A stretch of DNA of 5,519 bases from Acidobacteriaceae bacterium. Lineage in GTDB: Bacteria > Acidobacteriota > Terriglobia > Bryobacterales > Bryobacteraceae. The stretch lies in NCBI GenBank assembly GCA_019239585.1, contig JAFAZU010000419.1:1-5519 (forward strand). The letters are read 5' to 3'. Under the pieces are notes generated by a model. It saw only the letters and a list, made by a program, of their open reading frames with translations. It was not told the origin of the DNA and did no database searches. Below, one piece after another: positions 1-5,519 of this stretch. Numbering within the stretch: the first letter of the stretch is position 1; each line of letters starts with the position of its first letter. Both the position numbers and the translations under genes were made by a program.

Positions 1-2609
1 ATTAACCCCAACAGGACGGGACGCCCGCTTTCCTGCAAGATCATTCCTAAAACGTCGCCTTTCTTTGCGCCTAATGCCATACGGATGCCGATCTCGCGCT
101 CTCGCCGCACCACGGCGTAGCTCACTGTGCCGTAGATGCCCACGCAAGCCAACAGCAGGCCCACTGCGCCAATTATGGAGGCGAAGATAGCTGCCAGGCG
201 TGACATGACAAAAGTTGGCGTCCCGGTGAGTAGTCCCTCCAATGAATCCATGTAAACGATCAGGTCAGGGTCTACCGCGTTGACCTGTTTGCTTAAATTT
301 GCTATCAACTGGGTCGCTTTTCCCTCTACTCGCACAAGAAGGGGTAATCCGTTGACTCGATCGCTCGGTAACGGCAGGTAAACCTTACGGGAATCCCAGC
401 CTCCCGGCACGATCCCCCGTGTTTCCCTAGCCACGGCCACAACCTGATAGGGCTTCCCCTGAGGGATTAGTTCTCCACTGTCGTGAAATTGCTTCGATGC
501 ATCCAGCACAAGCGTTTGCCCGATGGGATTCTGCCCCGGCCAAAGCTCCTCAGCTGCTGATTCACTGACAACAACTTCCGCCTCCCGAACGGTTGACTGC
601 TCCCCGAAGCTGTGTCCGCGCAAGATGGGAATGCTGAGTACACGAAAGTACTCTGGCGTGACATAAGTGTAGTAGACAGTCCGTGCTGATCGATCAGTGC
701 TGGGCTTGTTTCCATTTAGGTCGACAGCGGCCATTCTCAATCCTCCCTGATCCGGCGCTCTTCCGATTGCCACGGACCTTACATCGCCTGATGCGGCAAT
801 TCGCTGGCGAAGTTGACGGGTTTCAGCCAGTTGCTTTTTAAGCGTGTACCCGTAGCCGGGCGGAAACTGAACATCCAGGCAGACCACTTGTTTCGTTTCA
901 TATCCGGGACTAATTGACATTAACTGGAGGGAACTGCGGATGAGAAGACCCGCTCCGATCAACAGCAGCAGGCATACCGCAACCTGCGCGCCTACCATCA
1001 AATCGCGCAATCGCCGATTCGGCAGACCCATCGCAAAGCGCGCGCCTTCCTCCTTCAGCGCGGAAGAAAGATTCGGCTGTGAAGCTTCCAGGGCAGGCGC
1101 TGTCCCAAACAGCACCCCCGCAAGGAGTGAGATGGCGAACACGTACGCGAATACATGCAGATCGGGCTCCACATGCAAGGCCACAGATCCCCATTCGAGG
1201 GGCAGACTCCCTGAAACCTCCACCATCAAGAGCCGCAGCGCTCCCCAGGCCAGGAGCACTGATATTCCGCCAGCTGCTACTCCCAGGAGGGCGCTCTCGG
1301 TCAGCAGTTGCCGTATGATGCGCAGCCGGTTCGCTCCGAGCGACAGGCGCACGCCGATCTCCTTTTGCCGGGCCGCCGAACGAGCCAGTTGTAGGCTGGC
1401 TACATTGGCGCAGGCGATCAATAACACCAGTCCGACTGCGCCCATGACCAGCAGTAGAGCAAGTGCCGCTCCCGGGTCCTTATAGAGGCTGAATGGCTTC
1501 AGGTGAGATCCAGGTGTCAAACTGATGGCAAAAGGTTTGCGGCCTTCCGACAGCGGCGCGTGCAGCGACCTCACGCCTTGAGCAAGAGCGGTCATCTCCG
1601 CTTGCGCCTGAGATAAAAAAACACCAGACGCGAGCCGCCCATAGAGCGCGCAACAATTTTCTTCACGGTCCTGCAGAAAGCGCGTGCCCTTATTTACCAA
1701 AGGCCGAAGGCGCATAGGAAGCCAGAAATTGGGAACGTTCACAGCCGTTCCCATAAAGTCGTGAGGCGTGATTCCGATGACGGTAAACGGAATGCCATTG
1801 AGCTTTACTGTTTTGCCCAGAACCGAGACATCACCCCCGAACCGGCGCTGCCAATAGTTTTCGCTGATCAGGACGGCGGGATTAAGTTCCAGATCGTGAA
1901 CATCCTGCGGCAGAAAGACGCGTCCCCGGACCGCGTTGACGCCTAACACGGAAAAGTAGTTTTCCGAGACGCTCATCGCATTGATGAATTCTGCGCCGCC
2001 GCTCATGATGCTGGGAAACCGGAAGCCGAATGCGCCGGCAACTCCACCTCCCAGATTGCTTCCTGGCTTTACAAATTCCGCACCGCTGAAGACAAGCTCA
2101 TCCCCCGTGGTGGCGACCAAGCCGGAGAAGACCCGATTGCCGTCGCGATACGTTTCATAATCCGGGTAACTGAAGGTTGCCTCATATCCGTTTTGCGGAG
2201 CGGTGCGGTAGACATTGACAAGCTGATCCGCGTTTGCCGCGTCCAACGGTTGCAGCAACACCGCCTTGTAAGCCGTGAATACGGCTGTGTTGACACCGAT
2301 GCCTACAGCTAAAGCTATGAGTGCCAGGAGCGTGAAGCTCGGGTGCTTTGCCAAGGTCCGGACGGCGAAACGGAGATCCTGAAGCACGGTTTCGACGGGC
2401 GTGATCAGGTCGATTTCCCGCATTTTCTCATTTAATTGCGTGAGATTGCCGAACCGGCGACGGGCGGCTAAGTGCGCTTCTTCGCTCGACAGACCCTCTG
2501 CTTGCTTTAGCTCCTCAAGTCGGGAGAGGTGGTAGCGTAATTCCTCTTCCAGGTCCGTCGCGAGTTTATTCCGGCGGAACAGGGCACGAACTCTGTTGAT
2601 CATTCCCAT
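1..2609 (-). CDS. ADOP-family (MacB/FtsX-like) duplicated permease, C-terminus cut by window edge
   Basis: This is a large membrane protein of the acidobacterial duplicated orphan permease type, related to the MacB/FtsX permeases of ABC exporters. The frame is open for 869 codons from ATG at 2609 to the window edge. A second in-frame ATG at 2603 is an equally possible start, and neither has a strong ribosome site. Residues 1-80 form a charged cytoplasmic region containing the ADOP-like stretch EEELRYHL. A hydrophobic segment lies at about 92-114 (FTLLALIALAVGIGVNTAVF). A MacB-type extracytoplasmic domain follows at about 115-375, then membrane segments near 380-403, 435-461 and 485-505. The whole plan then repeats: segment 538-557, second extracytoplasmic domain about 558-795, segment 809-831. 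The FtsX hallmark after the membrane helix occurs twice, as EIGVRLSLGA (417-426) and EIGIRMALGA (839-848), which shows the internal duplication directly. By family length about 60-70 residues are missing. The substrate is unknown, and no ATPase gene is visible, as the 'orphan' name implies. Confidence 0.93.
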   Translation of the reverse strand, partial: MGMINRVRALFRRNKLATDLEEELRYHLSRLEELKQAEGLSSEEAHLAARRRFGNLTQLNEKMREIDLITPVETVLQDLRFAVRTLAKHPSFTLLALIALAVGIGVNTAVFTAYKAVLLQPLDAANADQLVNVYRTAPQNGYEATFSYPDYETYRDGNRVFSGLVATTGDELVFSGAEFVKPGSNLGGGVAGAFGFRFPSIMSGGAEFINAMSVSENYFSVLGVNAVRGRVFLPQDVHDLELNPAVLISENYWQRRFGGDVSVLGKTVKLNGIPFTVIGITPHDFMGTAVNVPNFWLPMRLRPLVNKGTRFLQDREENCCALYGRLASGVFLSQAQAEMTALAQGVRSLHAPLSEGRKPFAISLTPGSHLKPFSLYKDPGAALALLLVMGAVGLVLLIACANVASLQLARSAARQKEIGVRLSLGANRLRIIRQLLTESALLGVAAGGISVLLAWGALRLLMVEVSGSLPLEWGSVALHVEPDLHVFAYVFAISLLAGVLFGTAPALEASQPNLSSALKEEGARFAMGLPNRRLRDLMVGAQVAVCLLLLIGAGLLIRSSLQLMSISPGYETKQVVCLDVQFPPGYGYTLKKQLAETRQLRQRIAASGDVRSVAIGRAPDQGGLRMAAVDLNGNKPSTDRSARTVYYTYVTPEYFRVLSIPILRGHSFGEQSTVREAEVVVSESAAEELWPGQNPIGQTLVLDASKQFHDSGELIPQGKPYQVVAVARETRGIVPGGWDSRKVYLPLPSDRVNGLPLLVRVEGKATQLIANLSKQVNAVDPDLIVYMDSLEGLLTGTPTFVMSRLAAIFASIIGAVGLLLACVGIYGTVSYAVVRREREIGIRMALGAKKGDVLGMILQESGRPVLLGL

Positions 2610-2632
2610 AGCTGGCTATAGGAAGTGTGCCT

Positions 2633-2648
2633 CAAGATTTGAATCTTG
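2633..2648. promoter_or_regulatory. Perfect 7-bp dyad in the permease promoter spacer (candidate operator)
   Basis: CAAGATT (2633-2639) and AATCTTG (2642-2648) are perfect inverted copies separated by two bases. The dyad covers most of the interval between the putative -35 element and -10 position of the permease promoter and overlaps the -35 by two bases. A protein bound here would touch the polymerase site directly. As RNA the stem would be about six pairs with a four-base loop and no U tract, so a terminator is unlikely. ADOP genes are often found beside PadR-type regulators in acidobacteria, but none is visible here and the cognate regulator is unknown. Confidence 0.4.
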
Positions 2649-2652
2649 TCAA
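2647..2652 (-). promoter_or_regulatory. Putative -35 element of a permease promoter
   Basis: Read on the minus strand, 2652-2647 is a perfect TTGACA, lying 37 bases upstream of the permease ATG at 2609. Seventeen bases further downstream the hexamer CACACT (2629-2624) matches only three of six positions of a consensus -10, so the promoter would be weak or need an activator. It lies in the 80 bp between the DinB gene and the permease gene, so the permease may have its own promoter as well as readthrough from the DinB gene. The call rests on consensus matching only. Confidence 0.35.
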
Positions 2653-2689
2653 TGCAAAATTTATAGCTGGTTCGCTTGCGATTATGTTA

Positions 2690-3220
2690 TTATTCTCCCG
2701 TTTTCGACCACGGGGGCGTGATGCCGTTCATGCGGGCGTAGGCGATCAGTTGGCCCATGTGTTCGTTGGCGTGAACAATGATGCGGAGGTACATGCCGTC
2801 GACGGTGGCGTCCCGACCTTCGACTTTGACTTTGCGCGTCAGATCATCGGGTTTGATTTGTTTGTGAGCCGTTTTAACCGCGTCCAGGGAGCGTTGCAGC
2901 CATCCAATCACTTCCGCTTTTGATGTCACTTTCTTTTCCAGATTGACCGCGCCGGGCGAGTTCATCTCAGCGGGCATCGGCGGGCCAGTGACACTTAACA
3001 GCCAATAATTAGCCAGCGCAATGTGCATGTAAACCTCGCTGGTTGAGCGCACTCCCGGCGCGGGACGCCACCCAAACTTCTCGGGCGGGGTTGCCTCGGC
3101 CAGGGCGATCAGTTGCCGGGATACGTGTCCCCATTCTCCGTCGTAGCCTTGCCAGAGTCCTTCCAAGTCTGCGGAGAGGCTTACAGTGCTTAAGATCAGC
3201 AAAAGCAGAAGTGCTTTCAT
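2690..3220 (-). CDS. Exported DinB-like (DinB/YfiT fold) putative metal-binding protein
   Basis: The protein has 176 residues, the usual length of the DinB/YfiT four-helix family plus a signal peptide. Residues 1-17 (MKALLLLLILSTVSLSA) form a clear Sec signal. The mature part has the three histidines expected for the metal site: H66 in VYMHIALANYW, and H150 and H154 in the HANEH motif followed by MGQLIAYARMNGI, a typical DinB last helix. Known relatives are metal-dependent thiol transferases or hydrolases, mostly cytosolic. The reaction of this one cannot be read from sequence. The start at 3220 is fixed by a strong AAGGAG (3232-3227) six bases upstream. The frame is open further to 3301, but an earlier start would bury the signal peptide. 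The gene lies 80 bp upstream of the permease gene in the same direction, so co-transcription is possible. It is divergent from the PEP-CTERM gene. Confidence 0.88.
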   Translation of the reverse strand: MKALLLLLILSTVSLSADLEGLWQGYDGEWGHVSRQLIALAEATPPEKFGWRPAPGVRSTSEVYMHIALANYWLLSVTGPPMPAEMNSPGAVNLEKKVTSKAEVIGWLQRSLDAVKTAHKQIKPDDLTRKVKVEGRDATVDGMYLRIIVHANEHMGQLIAYARMNGITPPWSKTGE

Positions 3221-3226
3221 AATGTT

Positions 3227-3232
3227 CTCCTT
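3227..3232 (-). promoter_or_regulatory. Ribosome binding site deciding the DinB-like start
   Basis: On the minus strand the sequence AAGGAG stands six bases before ATG at 3220. It selects this ATG over the in-frame upstream ATGs at 3301 and 3265 and leaves the signal peptide at the N-terminus. A TACAAT hexamer (3245-3240) just upstream could be a -10 element, but it has no good -35 partner and would give a very short leader. Confidence 0.7.
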
Positions 3233-3319
3233 GCGGGTTATTGTAATGCAGTGGATTGACCCCATAAATGCGAGAGTGGTACCGTAATAGCTCGGCACCA
3301 AGCTTTAGCATTTCAAAAT

Positions 3320-3324
3320 GGAGG
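3320..3324 (+). promoter_or_regulatory. Ribosome binding site for the GTG start of the PEP-CTERM gene
   Basis: GGAGG lies eight bases before the GTG at 3333. The ATG at 3318, in the same frame, is followed at once by TAG (3327-3329) and so cannot start the protein. This makes GTG the best start. Confidence 0.7.
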
Positions 3325-3332
3325 AATAGAAG

Positions 3333-4103
3333 GTGACTGTTACAAAATCTTTGCTTTCCTGTGTTCTCCTCGTCGCTGCCGCCGGTTTTCCGGCATCGGC
3401 GAGTTCCCTTGCTTCTGTATCCGCCTCTGCTGGCTCCAATTCGTGCAGCCAGTCAGATCCAAATTCAGCCTCCTGCAGCGTCAGCCTTATTGTCGGCTCA
3501 CAAACGGCAAGAGCCAGCGCATTCGCGAACGCCGGCTGGATGCTTAGCGGGTCCGGCAATCTGGAAACCACCACAAGCGGTTTCGGATCGAACACGAGCG
3601 CTAATGCTTCCGTCAACTTTACGAACTCGTTAATTGTTACGGGCGTGACCGGCTCCGGTGAGATTCAGCTTACGTTCTCCGGCTTTCAGATGAACATTGT
3701 GAATAGTGTAAACGGAGCTTTTGTTTCGCCCGTCGGGATACAGGTTGGAACTTTTGCGACTGCCGCTGTGCTGCCCAACGGAACGCCGCAAACCTTCTCC
3801 ATCACGGCTCCCATCACATTTGGCTCGCCCACCGTGTTCACTGTCGCGTTTGAGGCGTTTGCTGAGGGCACGTTTTTTCATGACGGCACGTTTGCCGTAA
3901 ATAATGCGGACGGCGTCCTTCAGTTCCCGACGTTTGTTGTTAAAGACGCCAGCGGCACTGTTCTTCCCAATGCGTCCATCCAGTTCGTGCCCGAACCCTC
4001 TACTTGGTTTTTCCTTGTACTAGGACTAGCTGCGCTGCTTGTGATTCGTAAAATGAAGGTATGCCGGACAGCCGCAGACAATTTCTTGAGACGGCCTTTT
4101 TAG
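3333..4103 (+). CDS. PEP-CTERM sorting-domain surface protein
   Basis: This is a secreted protein of 256 residues, predicted to be anchored or processed by an exosortase encoded elsewhere. Residues 1-23 form a Sec signal ending in ASA. The mature region is rich in Ser, Ala, Asn, Gly and Thr, with many short beta-like stretches, as is usual for such proteins. C38 and C48 are the only cysteines in the exported body and could form a disulfide. The sorting signal is complete: VPEPST (219-224), a hydrophobic helix at about 225-238 (WFFLVLGLAALLVI), then R239 and K240. Normally the protein ends within a few residues of the basic cluster. Here 16 more residues follow (M241-F256), and this tail lies mostly on the 43 bp overlapping the DUF362 gene. 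One base less in the A4 run at 4050-4053 would end the protein at K240 with TGA (4054-4056). The body of the protein gives no clue to a specific function. Confidence 0.88.
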   Translation: MTVTKSLLSCVLLVAAAGFPASASSLASVSASAGSNSCSQSDPNSASCSVSLIVGSQTARASAFANAGWMLSGSGNLETTTSGFGSNTSANASVNFTNSLIVTGVTGSGEIQLTFSGFQMNIVNSVNGAFVSPVGIQVGTFATAAVLPNGTPQTFSITAPITFGSPTVFTVAFEAFAEGTFFHDGTFAVNNADGVLQFPTFVVKDASGTVLPNASIQFVPEPSTWFFLVLGLAALLVIRKMKVCRTAADNFLRRPF

Positions 4104-5164
4104 GGGCAGCGGCGACGCTTGCCCCCTCGCAGAGTAAGGCGGATTCGACGGTGCTGGGAATGCCCGGACGATATCCAGGACGCGTGATCGCGGTCGAGCA
4201 TCCTGCCTGCATTGTTTCGGGGGTTTATCAAGCGGAGCCTGTCCGCAATATGGTGCAGCGAGGCATGACCGATCTGACCGGGGCGCCGACGTGGCAAGAT
4301 GCGTGGCGCACCATGTTCACCAAGGGTGACGTGGTCGGGATTAAGGTCAGTCCAGTGGGCGGGCCGAAGCTATCCTCCGACGCTACGGTGTTGCACTCGA
4401 TCCTGGATGGTTTGAATGCGGCTGGCGTTTCCAATGAAAACATCATTGTCTTTAGCCGGTACCGTGCGGAGATTCTGGAGGCGGGTATTGACAAATGGCT
4501 TCGCCCGGGAGTTCGCTTCGAAGCGCCCTCGCCTGAGTATGACGACAAACAACTGGACATGGACGGCTATGACGCGAACCATTTTATGGAAATGGCGATT
4601 GTGAAAGCGGGTGATGATCCGAGAGATGAACACTCCCGTCGCTCCTATGTCGCCAAGGTTGTAACTCAGCGAGTCAATAAGATCATCAATCTTCCCGTTC
4701 TCAAGCACCACCAATCGGCGGGCGTCACCATTACTCTCAAAAACATGTCGCATGGCTTCGTCAATAATGTGAACCGCAGCCATATGACTCCGACAGCGAA
4801 TGCTTGCGGTATGTTTATTCCATCAGTGGTCAATCTCCCGATCATTCGACAGAAGGTGGTTTTGCACATTGTCGATGCGGTGAAGGCCAGTTATCATGGC
4901 GGCCCCACAGGACGCCCCCAGTTTATCTGGGAGCACAAAACGATGTACTTCGGGACGGACCCGGTGGCGCTCGACAAAACAGGGTTGAAGGTGATTGACG
5001 CTAAGCGTCAGCAGGCGGGAATGGCTCCGATTGCTCTATCGAAACCGGATGAAGCGAGCCATTTTCTGAATTGCCAGGTGGAACATATCGAGATCGCCGG
5101 TATGTTGGGGCTTGGCGAGTTCAGCGATGAGCGTATTAAGGTGAGCCGTGTTCGACTTGCTTAG
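4061..5164 (+). CDS. Tat-exported DUF362 domain protein
   Basis: A 367-residue protein of the DUF362 family, whose biochemical role is not settled. The N-terminus carries a twin-arginine signal: SRRQFL (4-9), hydrophobic TAFLGAAATLA (11-21), and probable cleavage near residue 27. This suggests export of a folded, perhaps cofactor-containing protein. Family-like motifs appear in order: VGIKVS (92-97), LPVLKHH (211-217), LKNMSHG (226-232), DAVKASYHGGP (272-282) and GTDPVALD (298-305). Some DUF362 proteins carry ferredoxin-type cysteine clusters. This one has only three scattered cysteines (C50, C249, C338), so no iron-sulfur cluster is expected. The start is firm: an in-frame TAA at 4049-4051 excludes an earlier one, and the Tat motif follows directly. 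GAAGG (4055-4059) is only one base from ATG, too close for an ideal ribosome site, so translation may depend on ribosomes arriving from the overlapping PEP-CTERM gene. Confidence 0.88.
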   Translation: MPDSRRQFLETAFLGAAATLAPSQSKADSTVLGMPGRYPGRVIAVEHPACIVSGVYQAEPVRNMVQRGMTDLTGAPTWQDAWRTMFTKGDVVGIKVSPVGGPKLSSDATVLHSILDGLNAAGVSNENIIVFSRYRAEILEAGIDKWLRPGVRFEAPSPEYDDKQLDMDGYDANHFMEMAIVKAGDDPRDEHSRRSYVAKVVTQRVNKIINLPVLKHHQSAGVTITLKNMSHGFVNNVNRSHMTPTANACGMFIPSVVNLPIIRQKVVLHIVDAVKASYHGGPTGRPQFIWEHKTMYFGTDPVALDKTGLKVIDAKRQQAGMAPIALSKPDEASHFLNCQVEHIEIAGMLGLGEFSDERIKVSRVRLA

Positions 5165-5200
5165 TACTTAACAGTTGGTCACTGCGTTCCCGGCTCCGCT
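5165..5200. other. Convergent gap without a visible terminator
   Basis: Only 36 bases separate the stop codon of the DUF362 gene from that of the opposing minus-strand gene. I see no GC-rich hairpin followed by a T run on either strand. Termination must be Rho-dependent or occur inside the opposing gene. Confidence 0.5.
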
Positions 5201-5519
5201 TTAAATTCTGCAGTATTGCGAGGTTTCCGGCGGTTGGTAGCGCACGCTGAGATCGGGCGTTTCCAGGCGTTTGCTGCCTTCAAACTTCGAGGTGCGGCAG
5301 GCTTCCAAAGTGCCGCTGGTCAGCAGCGTACGTTCGACCGGATAGGGGGCTATGCCGGTCGAAAACATCCCTTCTACTTTACGCATGAGACAGGCGGAGT
5401 AGGTGACGTTCGGGTTGGGGGTCAGCAGGAACTGCGTAGAAATGTTTCCCTTGCCTTTGATGCGGGCGGCGAAGTTGAAGTCCTGCACGGCGCCGCGAAG
5501 ATTGAGCATCGTCGCCCGC
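5201..5519 (-). CDS. C-terminal part of a probable Gfo/Idh/MocA-type oxidoreductase (N-terminus beyond window)
   Basis: The frame runs from the window edge to TAA at 5203-5201, giving 106 complete codons. An ATG at 5509 is internal: the frame is open to the edge with R-A-T before it, no ribosome site is visible, and the segment reads like the tail of a larger protein. Recognisable stretches are MLNLRGAVQDFNFAARIKGK, PNPNVTYSACLMRKVEGMF, APYPVERTLLTSGTLEAC and RRLETPDLSVRYQPP-like text (here KRLETPDLSVRYQPP). I recall this arrangement, especially YPVERTLL followed by LETP and VRYQ, from the C-termini of Gfo/Idh/MocA-family proteins of acidobacteria and planctomycetes. The Rossmann half with the NAD(P)-binding motif is outside the window, so the family call is tentative and the substrate unknown. 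The gene converges on the DUF362 gene. Confidence 0.55.
   Translation of the reverse strand, partial: RATMLNLRGAVQDFNFAARIKGKGNISTQFLLTPNPNVTYSACLMRKVEGMFSTGIAPYPVERTLLTSGTLEACRTSKFEGSKRLETPDLSVRYQPPETSQYCRI

Larger units (their letters stand above)
2608..2670. repeat. Short repeats around the permease start: ATAGCTGG direct repeat and ATAGC/GCTAT dyad
   Basis: ATAGCTGG occurs at 2608-2615 and again at 2663-2670, 55 bases apart in the same orientation, flanking the 2633-2648 dyad. The first copy is also the left arm of a perfect small dyad, ATAGC (2608-2612), two bases, GCTAT (2615-2619), which runs into the permease start codon at 2609-2607. These are short enough to be chance. If real, they would be regulator half-sites or a weak start-codon hairpin. 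Confidence 0.25.
3221..3332. promoter_or_regulatory. Divergent intergenic region with an imperfect inverted repeat
   Basis: These 112 bases separate the divergent DinB-like and PEP-CTERM genes and should hold both promoters. Visible elements are TTGACC (3256-3261, plus strand), which has no good -10 at normal spacing, and TACAAT (3245-3240, minus strand). There is also an imperfect inverted repeat, GGTACCG (3278-3284) with CGGCACC (3293-3299). Its single mismatch becomes a G-U pair in RNA read from the minus strand. Its central position would suit an operator shared by both genes, but this is inference from layout only. Confidence 0.3.

Noticed and set aside
940..1485. A plus-strand open frame of 181 codons
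   Set aside because: It lies wholly opposite the permease gene. Its product is Arg/Ser/Thr/Ala-rich without any motif, while the minus strand reads as a continuous permease with FtsX hallmarks.
1..2609. A frameshifted or broken permease pseudogene
   Set aside because: I translated the minus strand across the whole span and found one continuous frame with both duplicated modules in order. Only the window edge truncates it.
2633..2648. The dyad as a rho-independent terminator for the DinB-like gene
   Set aside because: The stem is short and AT-rich and no T run follows on the minus strand, while its overlap with TTGACA fits a promoter site better.
2627..2923. A plus-strand open frame of 98 codons over the intergenic gap and the DinB-like gene
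   Set aside because: It is antisense to the metal-site end of the DinB-like protein, has no ribosome site and no recognisable domain.
3221..3301. A longer N-terminus for the DinB-like protein, starting at 3301
   Set aside because: It would put 27 residues before a textbook signal peptide and ignore the AAGGAG site in front of ATG 3220.
4370..4783. A minus-strand open frame of 137 codons
   Set aside because: It is the antisense shadow of the DUF362 gene, which has a Tat motif and family motifs throughout.
1..5519. CRISPR arrays, tRNA or rRNA genes, insertion sequences, toxin-antitoxin or phage-defence genes
   Set aside because: I saw no regularly spaced repeats, no cloverleaf or rRNA signature, no transposase motifs, and almost all of the window is accounted for by five protein genes.

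Overview
The window looks like a piece of an Acidobacteriota chromosome, most likely from the Solibacter/Bryobacter side of that phylum. The main reason is the large two-module permease of the ADOP type (acidobacterial duplicated orphan permease) that fills the left half. An exported DinB-like protein, a PEP-CTERM (exosortase-sorted) protein and a Tat-exported DUF362 protein fit that assignment. It was made by reading motifs, not by a database search.

Layout from left to right. Positions 1-2609 (minus strand) hold an ADOP permease open from its start codon to the window edge, with only its C-terminal end missing. A gap of 80 bp (2610-2689) follows, containing a perfect -35 hexamer overlapped by a perfect dyad. 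Positions 2690-3220 (minus) hold a small DinB-fold protein with a signal peptide, in the same direction as the permease and upstream of it. A divergent gap of 112 bp (3221-3332) separates it from the plus-strand pair: a PEP-CTERM surface protein (3333-4103) and a DUF362 protein with a Tat signal (4061-5164). These two overlap by 43 bp in different frames. After a 36 bp convergent gap comes the C-terminal end of a minus-strand gene (5201-5519) that resembles the tail of a Gfo/Idh/MocA-type oxidoreductase.

All four proteins whose N-terminal region is visible appear to work at or outside the cytoplasmic membrane: permease, Sec-exported DinB, exosortase substrate and Tat substrate. No ATPase, exosortase, PadR regulator, RNA gene, CRISPR array, transposase or phage gene is visible. 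I do not see a convincing new multi-gene system. The points most worth a second look are the overlap between the PEP-CTERM and DUF362 genes, where one A in an A4 run decides whether the PEP-CTERM protein ends canonically, and the dyad inside the putative permease promoter.
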